From NCBI GenBank assembly GCA_963579925.1, contig CAUZJA010000143.1, positions 1-7,505 on the forward strand: 7,505 nucleotides of DNA. The letters run 5' to 3'. Shown here piece after piece: positions 1-6,442 of the stretch. The DNA comes from UBA1151 sp963579925 (GTDB lineage Bacteria > Chloroflexota > Dehalococcoidia > Lucifugimonadales > Lucifugimonadaceae). The first letter of the stretch is position 1; the number at the start of each line of letters is the position of its first letter. The notes under the pieces are model-generated. The model saw only the letters and a program-made list of their open reading frames with translations, searched no databases and was not told where the DNA came from. A program made the translations under genes and the position numbers.

Positions 1-1
1 A

Positions 2-1429
2 GCCGTTCCCGATGCGCCTACGGAGCTAACTGCCACCGAAGACGTTAATTCCGCGTCGGTCTCGTGGATGGCACCAGCCGACGACGGCGGCTCAGCGATC
101 ATCGACTACACCGTGACATCCAACCCTGGCGATGTGGCAACCACCACCAGCGCGACGACTGCCGTCGTCAGCGGGCTGGATCCTGACACAACCTACACAT
201 TCACGGTGGTCGCGCGAAACATTGTTGGAACCAGCTCAGCCTCAGCCGCCTCAGCATCAACCACCACGCACTCCGTGCCAGACGCTCCAAACGGGCTTAC
301 CGCTGTTGCGAAAGTGGAATCAGCAGATGTCACGTGGGCCACATCCACCGATGACGGTGGCTCAGCCATCACCCTCTACACCGTGATATCTGCGCCTGAA
401 GGCATCATCGCAACGACAACAGCGACGTCCACCACGGTCAACGGGTTGACGAATGGCACTAGCTACACATTCAGCGTGGTCGCCACCAACGCCGTTGGGA
501 GCAGCACATCGTCAGCCAGCAGCACCCCGGTAGTTCCGGGGCCGAGTCTCGTGTTCGACCCAGAACTACTGGTGCTTGTAAATGTGGGTGAGTCCGCAAC
601 AACCACAATCGTGGCGCAGGCGGTAGATACTTCTACCGATCGCGTGATTGTGACCCTCCAGGTGCCGGCCGAATTGACCGTGTCAGCGATCGCCTGTGGC
701 GGAATATTCACCGGAGCAGTCGCCACCAGTTCCACATCTTCAAATAGTGCATTCATTGAGTGCTCTCTTAGTGGGCCGGTCTCAACCACTACCGGTATCG
801 CTATCGAGCTCACCGTGACCCGCATCGCCACCAGCACCGCAACGATCACGTTCAAGATGGGCGCAACATCAACCGCGTTCTTTGTGGGGGGAGCTATTAC
901 GCCGCCGGTGGTGACGAGGGAGTTGGTCGCTACCGAGGGTGTAAATGTTTCCGGTAATGCTGTGACACTTGATGGCGTAACGATAAATACGGCCGCATTT
1001 ACGGCCATTGCTCCAACAGTCGTAGTGGCAACATGTGCAGATGCAGCACTGGGGAATTTCACGTTGTCGGTAGCTGTAGATACGATAGACGGGAGTTTCT
1101 TATTGCCGAACGTGCCAGCGGGTATCCACACGCTATGCGCATTCGCACCTGGATTCGTTGCAGCGGAGCAGACTGGTGTAGATACAACTTCAGGTGATGT
1201 GGTGCTATCCGCTGCTCCCATACTGAAACCTGGATTTGTGAACTCTGATACGTTCATAAACTTGACTGATATCTTGATAACAATCAACGCGTTCGGAACG
1301 AGTGGTGCAACGAGGCCTGACGGTAACGGTAACTTCACTGATGTGAACGCCGATACGTTTGTGAACCTGACAGACATTCTTCGAGTTATTGGAAACTTCG
1401 GTCAATCTGGCTACCAAACATGGAACTAA
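2..1429 (+). CDS. Modular surface protein, 3' part: FN3-FN3-cohesin-like-CarboxypepD_reg-like-dockerin-like (5' end outside window)
   Basis: The frame is open from base 2, so the start lies upstream; 475 residues are visible and the internal Met at base 68 is not the start. Two FN3 domains (about residues 3-91 and 93-180) each show PDAP, a DDGGSAI strand, Y-T-V and a final TYTF/SYTF-V-V-A-N strand. Residues about 181-300 look like a cohesin-type beta-sandwich (FDPELLVLVNVGES opening, later ITFKMGAT), a weaker assignment. Residues about 305-405 resemble a carboxypeptidase-regulatory-like fold (DGSFLLPNVPAG). The end carries two dockerin-like EF-hand loops: NSDTFINLTD, and DVNADTFVNLTD with Asp/Asn/Asp/Asp at loop positions 1, 3, 5 and 12; each is followed by a helix ending in FG. 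The QTWN tail before the stop looks like a natural C-terminus. Thr/Ser richness and domain content imply an exported or cell-surface protein for adhesion or calcium-dependent assembly. No catalytic domain is visible, and a signal peptide would lie outside the window. Confidence 0.85.
   Translation, partial: AVPDAPTELTATEDVNSASVSWMAPADDGGSAIIDYTVTSNPGDVATTTSATTAVVSGLDPDTTYTFTVVARNIVGTSSASAASASTTTHSVPDAPNGLTAVAKVESADVTWATSTDDGGSAITLYTVISAPEGIIATTTATSTTVNGLTNGTSYTFSVVATNAVGSSTSSASSTPVVPGPSLVFDPELLVLVNVGESATTTIVAQAVDTSTDRVIVTLQVPAELTVSAIACGGIFTGAVATSSTSSNSAFIECSLSGPVSTTTGIAIELTVTRIATSTATITFKMGATSTAFFVGGAITPPVVTRELVATEGVNVSGNAVTLDGVTINTAAFTAIAPTVVVATCADAALGNFTLSVAVDTIDGSFLLPNVPAGIHTLCAFAPGFVAAEQTGVDTTSGDVVLSAAPILKPGFVNSDTFINLTDILITINAFGTSGATRPDGNGNFTDVNADTFVNLTDILRVIGNFGQSGYQTWN
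8..541 (+). repeat. Tandem FN3-coding repeat, 270-bp period
   Basis: Two copies of a 90-residue FN3 unit are still similar at the nucleotide level. For example, gacgacggcggctcagc at base 80 returns as gatgacggtggctcagc at base 350, exactly 270 bases later. Most differences lie in third codon positions, which fits an intragenic duplication kept under protein-level selection. More copies may lie upstream of the window. Confidence 0.75.
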
Positions 1430-1935
1430 TCACGATATTCTTCGTGGCGGTCAGTTCTCATGCAAAAGGACCGTGTTATTCTCAGGCATCCCTAACGGGT
1501 CTCGCGAGACATCACTAGACGCGATTGCTACCTTGGTCAATCAGTCAGCAGTGGTGGCGACCACGTCTATTTTGGCTGACTCGTCATTCTTATTTGGCGG
1601 TGTTCCGCCTGGGAGTTATGACGTCAAGATTTCCGTACCGGAGTTCCTCGATACCGAGTTGGTCAATTTTGCTGTTCCAACGGCGTACCTCGCCATCGCT
1701 GGAGTTCCGGTGATAAGACCGGGCGATGTGAACGGATCAGGATCTATAAATACCAGCGATTTCGCAATAATGGTGAGGGGTGTTTGGTGATTCGGTGACA
1801 TTCCACCCCGTTCTCATAGACTTCCGGGTTGATTTAAACACCGATGGTTTTGTGAACACCGTCGATTTCGCACCCGCAGCGAGCGGATTTGGACTGAACT
1901 CGCCTCAACCTTGGCCAGGACCTCTTCCGTGCTAA
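1430..1935 (+). pseudogene. Broken second copy of the CarboxypepD_reg-like plus dockerin-like module
   Basis: This segment repeats the architecture at the end of the preceding gene, but in shifting frames. In the frame of base 1389 one reads SGIPNG, ADSSFLFGGVPPGSYDV, then GDVNGSGSINTSD, and a stop at 1788-1790. One frame further on, DLNTDGFVNTVD, SGFG and a QPW tail follow, ending at TAA 1933-1935. Removing one G from the run 1777-1780 joins the two and gives DFAIMVRVFG, the same spacing as DILITINAFG and DILRVIGNFG in the intact gene. A second likely +1 lesion is near 1474-1477: the upstream frame reads SVLMQKDRV and the next frame continues FSGIPNG. The segment follows directly after the natural-looking end of the first gene, so it is probably a partial tandem duplication or the tail of a decayed paralogue. 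The Met at 1389 would start an open frame of 133 codons, but its first residues overlap the dockerin coding of the upstream gene in another frame and look artefactual. Sequencing error is the main alternative to true decay. Confidence 0.65.
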
Positions 1936-1962
1936 AGTCGGGTCCCGCTTAATGCTGTTGTT

Positions 1963-1967
1963 GGGAG
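1963..1967 (+). promoter_or_regulatory. Ribosome binding site for the GGT-like gene
   Basis: GGGAG lies 9 nt before the ATG at 1977 and supports that start. Upstream, TTGGCC (1911-1916) and TAAAGT (1933-1938), 16 nt apart, are a weak promoter candidate that I do not annotate on its own. Confidence 0.5.
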
Positions 1968-1976
1968 TTCCGCCAC

Positions 1977-3749
1977 ATGCGTGCCAGTAGAACTGTTCTA
2001 GCTGCCGAGCCTGCCGTTGCGTCTGGTGGGATGGTGGTCGCTCAGCACCAGTTGGGCGCGCTCGCTGGTCTTGAAGTGCTTGCACGTGGCGGAAATGCGG
2101 TTGACGCCGCGGTCACTACGGCATTCGTGATGGGTGTGGTTCAGCCGCTGATGAACGGAATCGGCGGTGGTGGTCAGATGATCATTCGCGATCCCGGTGG
2201 CCACTTCTCCTGCGTCGATTACGGCATGGTCGCCCCACAAGGTGCTACCGATGACATGTACAAGCTGAGCGGCGAGATGGAGCCGATGGGCGCGGCCACC
2301 ATGCGCCTGTCGAGTCGATACACGTGGCCTGTGGTGGAGGGCAGCGCCAATCTCACTGGCCATAGTTCCGTTGCCGTTCCCGGCACAGTCTCCGGACTCT
2401 CAGGGGCGCTCGAAAAATGGGGAACCATGGATCTCAAGGACGCGCTCGGGCCCGCGATCAAGCTCGCCCGAGATGGGTTCCCAATTGGTCACCACTTCGC
2501 CTTGTCGCTAGTGGCTGGACGCAGAAATTTCCTTCAATATGAAGGTGCCACGCCGATCTACTACCCAAACGGCCAGCCACTCGCGACCGGCGAACGGCTG
2601 ATCCAGTCAGATTACGCACACACGCTGGAGCTGATCGCAAATGGCGGGCCAGACGCGTTCTACAAGGGCGAGCCTGCGCAACGAATCGCTGAAGACGCTG
2701 CGGCCCACGGCGCGGTATTGTCTGCACAAGATTTCGCCGACTACCGTGCAGTAATAGACAACCCGGTGATCTCCACCTCATACCGCGATCACGACATATC
2801 CGGTGCCGCCGGCCCGGGTGCGACCACGACGCTGATTGAGATCCTGAACATCCTGTCGAATTTTGACATTCGTCTGCTCGGATACGGCACAACGGACACC
2901 CTGCACATCATCGCTGAAGCCACCAAGCTTGCGGCCGTTGACCGATTCACATGGCTGGGTGACACAGTTCCTGACGGTGGGCCATCGGAAGCCCTCATCG
3001 ACCCTGAATATGCGTCAAAAAGAGCGGCGGAAATAGGCCGATCTGCGTCGGATGTCGAGCCGGGCGACCCGTGGGATCATCTCGGTAAGTCCGTCGATCC
3101 CAACCACCCCGCGCCAGCAGGCCTTGGCCCCGACGACGGTACGACGCACCTAACAACTGTTGACGCAAATGGCGGAGCAGTCTCCCTCACGCAAACGTTG
3201 CATGGCTACTCAGGAATCGTCACACCCGGAGTCGGTGCCATGCTGAACAACGGCATGGGCTGGTTCTACCCTGGCCCCGGCACCGTGAATTCAGTGCACC
3301 CGGGCGGGCGCGGTGTCCACAACATGGTGCCGGTAATCATCGAGCAAGAGGGCAAGCTAAAAGCCGCACTTGGAGCCTCCGGTGGTCGTCGAATTTGGAC
3401 GGCCGTATTGCAGTCAATCATCCACATGGTTGATTTCGACATGTCGCTGCAAGAGGCCATCCAAACGCCTCGAATCCACGTCGAATCAGACGCCATACTC
3501 GCCGATGGACGATTCGACACCAGCATCATTGAAGGCCTGCGGCGAAACGGCCACGAAGTGATAACTACCACTCCCCGCTATGACTCTGCACCGTTCTCAG
3601 AGCCAAACGGCATCGCTGCAACCGAAGACGGCTTCGAAAGTGGCCTGAGCCCCGTCGCCAAACCAACCGTCGCGCTCGGCCTAGAAAAAGGCGAAACACA
3701 AATCGGAGAGATCGACATGCCCGGACTCGCTAACGACTTGATGCCCTAG
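1977..3749 (+). CDS. Gamma-glutamyltransferase-family Ntn-hydrolase with atypical substrate pocket
   Basis: This 590-residue protein matches the GGT fold along its whole length, close to the 580 of E. coli GGT. Landmarks are GMVVAQHQLGALAGLEVLARGG at the N-terminus (family start MVA..., GGNAVDAAV following), IGGGGQMIIR, VPGTVSG, KLARDGFP, and the autoprocessing motif DDGTTHLTTVD. Thr389, the first Thr of TTH, should be the nucleophile freed by self-cleavage, giving chains of about 388 and 202 residues. Thr407 and the oxyanion glycines Gly469-Gly470 are also kept. Aligned from memory to E. coli GGT, the glutamate-binding residues are changed: Arg114 to Gly83, Asn411 to His409, Gln430 to Gly426, Asp433 to Trp429, Ser462-Ser463 to His448-Asn449. 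I infer an amide hydrolase or acyltransferase for another substrate rather than glutathione breakdown. There is no signal peptide (MRASRTVLAAEPAVASG is not hydrophobic enough), so it is probably cytoplasmic. It leads a probable operon with the molybdenum hydroxylase genes, 12 nt away. Automatic annotation would call it ggt; I avoid that symbol. Confidence 0.93.
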   Translation: MRASRTVLAAEPAVASGGMVVAQHQLGALAGLEVLARGGNAVDAAVTTAFVMGVVQPLMNGIGGGGQMIIRDPGGHFSCVDYGMVAPQGATDDMYKLSGEMEPMGAATMRLSSRYTWPVVEGSANLTGHSSVAVPGTVSGLSGALEKWGTMDLKDALGPAIKLARDGFPIGHHFALSLVAGRRNFLQYEGATPIYYPNGQPLATGERLIQSDYAHTLELIANGGPDAFYKGEPAQRIAEDAAAHGAVLSAQDFADYRAVIDNPVISTSYRDHDISGAAGPGATTTLIEILNILSNFDIRLLGYGTTDTLHIIAEATKLAAVDRFTWLGDTVPDGGPSEALIDPEYASKRAAEIGRSASDVEPGDPWDHLGKSVDPNHPAPAGLGPDDGTTHLTTVDANGGAVSLTQTLHGYSGIVTPGVGAMLNNGMGWFYPGPGTVNSVHPGGRGVHNMVPVIIEQEGKLKAALGASGGRRIWTAVLQSIIHMVDFDMSLQEAIQTPRIHVESDAILADGRFDTSIIEGLRRNGHEVITTTPRYDSAPFSEPNGIAATEDGFESGLSPVAKPTVALGLEKGETQIGEIDMPGLANDLMP

Positions 3750-3751
3750 GA
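3748..3751 (+). promoter_or_regulatory. Ribosome binding site deciding the [2Fe-2S] subunit start
   Basis: AGGA overlaps the GGT-like stop codon (TAG 3747-3749) and lies 10 nt before ATG 3762. It would be only 1 nt from the alternative GTG at 3753, too close to serve it. This favours ATG 3762 and suggests translational coupling with the upstream gene. Confidence 0.4.
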
Positions 3752-3761
3752 TGTGCCAATC

Positions 3762-4226
3762 ATGAATCTCAACGTCAATGGCGCATCACAGGCGCTTGAA
3801 ACTGACCCGGAGCGCACGTTACTCAGCGTGCTCCGAAATGATCTCCATCTGACCGGTACCAAGTACGGGTGCGGCGAGGGCAATTGCGGTGCCTGTACTG
3901 TGCTGATCGATGGCGAATCAGTCAGAAGTTGTGTGACTCCGGTGGGCACGGTGGCAGAGCGCGAAATAATCACCATCGAGGGTCTGGCAGAAGGCGACCA
4001 ACTGCACCCCGTGCAGGAGGCGTTCATTGAGCATACGGCATTCCAGTGTGGCTACTGCACTCCCGGATTCATCATCGAGACGGCCGCACTCCTTGGCCGA
4101 AATCCGAAACCTACCGGCGAGCAGACTCGCGCCGCGTTGAGTGGCCACATCTGCCGATGCGGTGCGTACTCCAGAATCATCGATGCAGCGGAGTCGGCTG
4201 CGACACGAGTTGGTGAGTCATCATGA
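3762..4226 (+). CDS. [2Fe-2S]-binding subunit of a xanthine dehydrogenase-family molybdenum hydroxylase
   Basis: This small electron-transfer subunit (154 residues from ATG 3762; 157 from GTG 3753) carries both clusters typical of the CoxS/IorA/NicA family. The N-terminal plant-ferredoxin-type domain has Cys37, Cys42, Cys45 and Cys57 (YGCGEGNCGAC, then a single Cys). The C-terminal helical domain has Cys96 and Cys99 in QCGYCTPG, and Cys131 and Cys133 in HICRCGAY. Gln95 belongs to the conserved stretch next to the molybdopterin cofactor. All eight ligands and the usual length are present, so the protein looks functional. It passes electrons from the molybdenum centre to an external acceptor. 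It overlaps the next gene by 4 nt (ATGA at 4223-4226), as expected for subunits of one complex. There is no Tat signal, so it is probably cytoplasmic or carried by its partner. The start choice is discussed under its ribosome binding site. Confidence 0.95.
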   Translation: MNLNVNGASQALETDPERTLLSVLRNDLHLTGTKYGCGEGNCGACTVLIDGESVRSCVTPVGTVAEREIITIEGLAEGDQLHPVQEAFIEHTAFQCGYCTPGFIIETAALLGRNPKPTGEQTRAALSGHICRCGAYSRIIDAAESAATRVGESS

Positions 4227-6247
4227 GCACCCAGCCCGCAATCAAAATTGTCGACCGACCGCTCTGGTCTGATGACCCTGAATCGCCCGTGGCTGAATAT
4301 CCTGAAGCGACGCTTCTTGAGATCAGTTCTGATGGCCATGTCACCGGTTACTCGGGCAAAGTCGAATACGGCCAGGGCATTCGTCACGGCTTCGCACTGG
4401 CTATCGCAGATGAGCTGGATATTCCTATCGATTCCGTCACGGTCGTTCTGGCCGATACGTCTCGAGTCCCTTACGATCGCGCAACCGTGGGAAGCGCATC
4501 AACGCGAACCGTCGGGCTTCAGATGAGGCGAGCGGCGGCAACGCTCAGGCGCTCACTCATTGGTCTGGCGTCTGACTACTTCGAGGCAGATGCTGCGACT
4601 CTCACTTGCGAATCCGGGAAAGTGATTCGATCAGATGAGCGACAAGATGTGGTCACCTTCGCAGGTCTGCTCCCTTCATCTCAGGTCACGATGGCAATTC
4701 CTGACGATATTCGCCCTAAGCCTGAGGCCGATTTCAACGCCATGGGCAGCGATCACCCGCGCTCGGATGCGGTTGCCCGAGTCACCGGCAGCGCTATCTA
4801 TTCGCAAGATGTATTTGTCGAAGGAATGCTCCACGCGGCGGTGATTCGACCGCCGTCGTATGGCGCAACACTGCAAAACGTTGAAGCTACCCGAGCGGAG
4901 CAAACTCCTGGGTTCATCCAATTCATCCGCGAGGGCGATTTCGCCGCCGTTATCTGCGACTCATCAGACGCAGCTACTAACGCAGCCCAGATGATAAGAG
5001 CGCGCTGGAATGAGATCAACCTGGACGTCTCTGATTTCAGCATGCCAGTCGCACTCAAGGAGCAGGCGAACGAACTGGTTTCACTGCGCGATGAAGGCGA
5101 TACCAGCGCCGCATTTGATTCGGCTGAGAATGTCATTGAAGGCGTTTACTACGCGCCGTATGTTGCCAATGCAGTGATGGAACCATCGGCCGCCGTCGCA
5201 CAGTGGGATGGCGACAATGTGACCATCTGGTGTTCCAGTCGCAGCCCCTTCGGAGAGCGTGAATCCGTTGCCTCCGCGCTGGATGTACCGGAGGCGAACG
5301 TCCGGGTTATCTGCACTGACGTCGGCGGCTCGTTTGGTACGCGCAGCGCAACTATTTCGGCCGATGCAGCCAGGCTCGCCAGAGCAGTTGGGCGTCCGGT
5401 AAAAATCGCCCACACACGAGACGAGGAGTTCGCCTGGAGCACCGTCAGACCGGCGGCGCTCATCGAGATCAAAAGCGCCGTCGATTCGTCTGGTGCCATC
5501 ACCGGATGGCACTACGCCGCCTATCACTCCGGCGAGAGTCCATTCCGTGGCCGTCGCGGAGCGGACACGCCATACGACGTTGCCAACGTCAGCATCAACG
5601 TCGCCAGTTCAGTATCGCCGCTTCAGTCAGGTTCATACCGATCATTAGGCGGTGCGCTGAATCACTTCGCACGGGAAGTGCACATGGATCGCATCGCCCG
5701 GCAACTTGGCATCGATTCGGTGGAATTTCGCTTGAATAATCTGAGCCATCCACGGCTTCGCAAAACGCTCAAAAGTGCAGCAGACGTCTTCGGATGGAGC
5801 GCATCTAAGACCGGATCCAACGGCATCGGTGTAGCCGTCGGGTATGACGCCGGCAGCTTCTTGACGCAAGCAGCAGAAGTGTCCACATCAGGAAAAGACG
5901 TAAGCGTAGACAGAGTTCACACGTCGTTCGACTGCGGTCTGGTTCTCAACCCTGACGGAGTCCGCAACCAGGTTGAGGGCTCCGTGATCATGGGTATGGG
6001 CACAGCCCTATGGGAGTCGATCGAATTCGACGGCGGCCGCATACTGAACCCTTCATTTAGCCGATACCGAGTCCCTCGCATCACGGAAACGCCAGCCCTG
6101 GACGTCACGCTCATAGGCGACCCAGACACACCATCAACCGGAGCCGGTGAACCCGCCATCGTGACCGTGGCAGCATCGATCGCAAACGCAGTCACATCTG
6201 CGACTGGCCGCCCGATCGACACGCTACCAATCACTCCCCAACTGTAG
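4223..6247 (+). CDS. Molybdopterin-binding catalytic subunit, IorB/NicB-type xanthine dehydrogenase family
   Basis: This is the 674-residue catalytic subunit of a molybdenum hydroxylase. The domain order is permuted relative to CO or xanthine dehydrogenase. The cofactor-binding segment VEYGQG (residues 47-52, followed by ADELDIP) sits at the N-terminus, as in isoquinoline 1-oxidoreductase beta and nicotinate dehydrogenase subunits. Next come the a/b hammerhead domain (about residues 175-275; RVTGSAIYSQD, GMLHAAVIRPPSYGATL), a first molybdopterin domain (MEP with Glu320; GGSFGTR at 368-374) and a second (SYRSLGGALNHFAREVHMD, NQVEGSVIMGMG). The catalytic glutamate is Glu643 in GAGEPA near the C-terminus. 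Such enzymes add an oxygen from water to a carbon of an N-heterocycle or aldehyde; the substrate is not predictable here. At 674 residues it is, as I recall, shorter than many relatives (roughly 700-800) and lacks the C-terminal cytochrome domains of Pseudomonas NicB. No FAD-subunit gene is visible in the window, so the electron acceptor is unknown. Start: ATG overlapping the upstream TGA, with GGTGAG 5 nt before it. Confidence 0.93.
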   Translation: MSTQPAIKIVDRPLWSDDPESPVAEYPEATLLEISSDGHVTGYSGKVEYGQGIRHGFALAIADELDIPIDSVTVVLADTSRVPYDRATVGSASTRTVGLQMRRAAATLRRSLIGLASDYFEADAATLTCESGKVIRSDERQDVVTFAGLLPSSQVTMAIPDDIRPKPEADFNAMGSDHPRSDAVARVTGSAIYSQDVFVEGMLHAAVIRPPSYGATLQNVEATRAEQTPGFIQFIREGDFAAVICDSSDAATNAAQMIRARWNEINLDVSDFSMPVALKEQANELVSLRDEGDTSAAFDSAENVIEGVYYAPYVANAVMEPSAAVAQWDGDNVTIWCSSRSPFGERESVASALDVPEANVRVICTDVGGSFGTRSATISADAARLARAVGRPVKIAHTRDEEFAWSTVRPAALIEIKSAVDSSGAITGWHYAAYHSGESPFRGRRGADTPYDVANVSINVASSVSPLQSGSYRSLGGALNHFAREVHMDRIARQLGIDSVEFRLNNLSHPRLRKTLKSAADVFGWSASKTGSNGIGVAVGYDAGSFLTQAAEVSTSGKDVSVDRVHTSFDCGLVLNPDGVRNQVEGSVIMGMGTALWESIEFDGGRILNPSFSRYRVPRITETPALDVTLIGDPDTPSTGAGEPAIVTVAASIANAVTSATGRPIDTLPITPQL

Positions 6248-6253
6248 TGTTAC

Positions 6254-6276
6254 GCCTTCTCCCACCGGGAGAGGGC
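6254..6276 (+). terminator. Strong GC-rich hairpin after the hydroxylase operon (REP-like or terminator)
   Basis: GCCTTCTCCC, loop ACC, then GGGAGAGGGC forms a 10-bp stem with a single G-T wobble, starting 6 nt after the stop of the molybdopterin subunit. No T run follows, so it is not a classical intrinsic terminator; it could stabilise the operon mRNA 3' end or reduce read-through. The stem plus the following tgggatgagggc (to about 6287) resembles the short dispersed repeats of the CTCCC-GGGAG-GGGTGAGGG type seen in many bacterial genomes. Confidence 0.45.
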
Positions 6277-6305
6277 TGGGATGAGGGCGCATTACGTTGT
6301 AAAAA

Positions 6306-6407
6306 CGAATCACTCCTGAAATGGCGGCTCAAGTGGTCCATTCAGACCCAGCCGTTGCCACCCAGTCACCGCTGCACTAACATCGCCGCCACTTCAGGAG
6401 CGATTGG
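6306..6407. repeat. Imperfect 22-bp inverted repeat with 58-nt spacer, upstream of the alcohol dehydrogenase
   Basis: Arm 6306-6327 (cgaatcactcctg, then aaatggcgg) is the reverse complement of 6386-6407 (ccgccacttcagg, then agcgattgg) at 19 of 22 positions. A further stretch, tttcaggagt at 6408-6417, pairs perfectly over 10 bp with 6312-6321, so the left arm has two mutually exclusive partners. The element fills most of the 195-base gap between the hydroxylase stop and the dehydrogenase ATG. It may be a small dispersed repeat (MITE/REP-like) or an RNA leader structure. I see no transposase and no target-site duplication. Confidence 0.55.
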
Positions 6408-6442
6408 TTTCAGGAGTCACTGGACTTACAGGTGCTTGCGCA

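Noticed and set aside
463..1377. Long open frame on the minus strand (304 codons)
   Set aside because: It lies opposite the Thr/Ser/Val-rich surface gene, whose biased codons keep the reverse frame open. The translation has no recognisable domain, and the plus strand carries clear FN3 and dockerin motifs.
1389..1790. A free-standing 133-codon gene
   Set aside because: Its first residues overlap the dockerin coding of the upstream gene in another frame. Its homology begins only around 1467 and continues past its stop in the next frame, so it is part of a broken module.
1911..1938. Possible sigma70 promoter TTGGCC, 16 nt, TAAAGT before the GGT-like gene
   Set aside because: Each box matches consensus at only four of six positions, so chance is likely. 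A promoter in this gap is expected but this site is not supported enough to annotate.
3753..3755. GTG start for the [2Fe-2S] subunit
   Set aside because: It adds only three residues (MPI) and has no suitably spaced ribosome binding site. ATG 3762 has AGGA 10 nt upstream and begins directly with the family's first beta strand.
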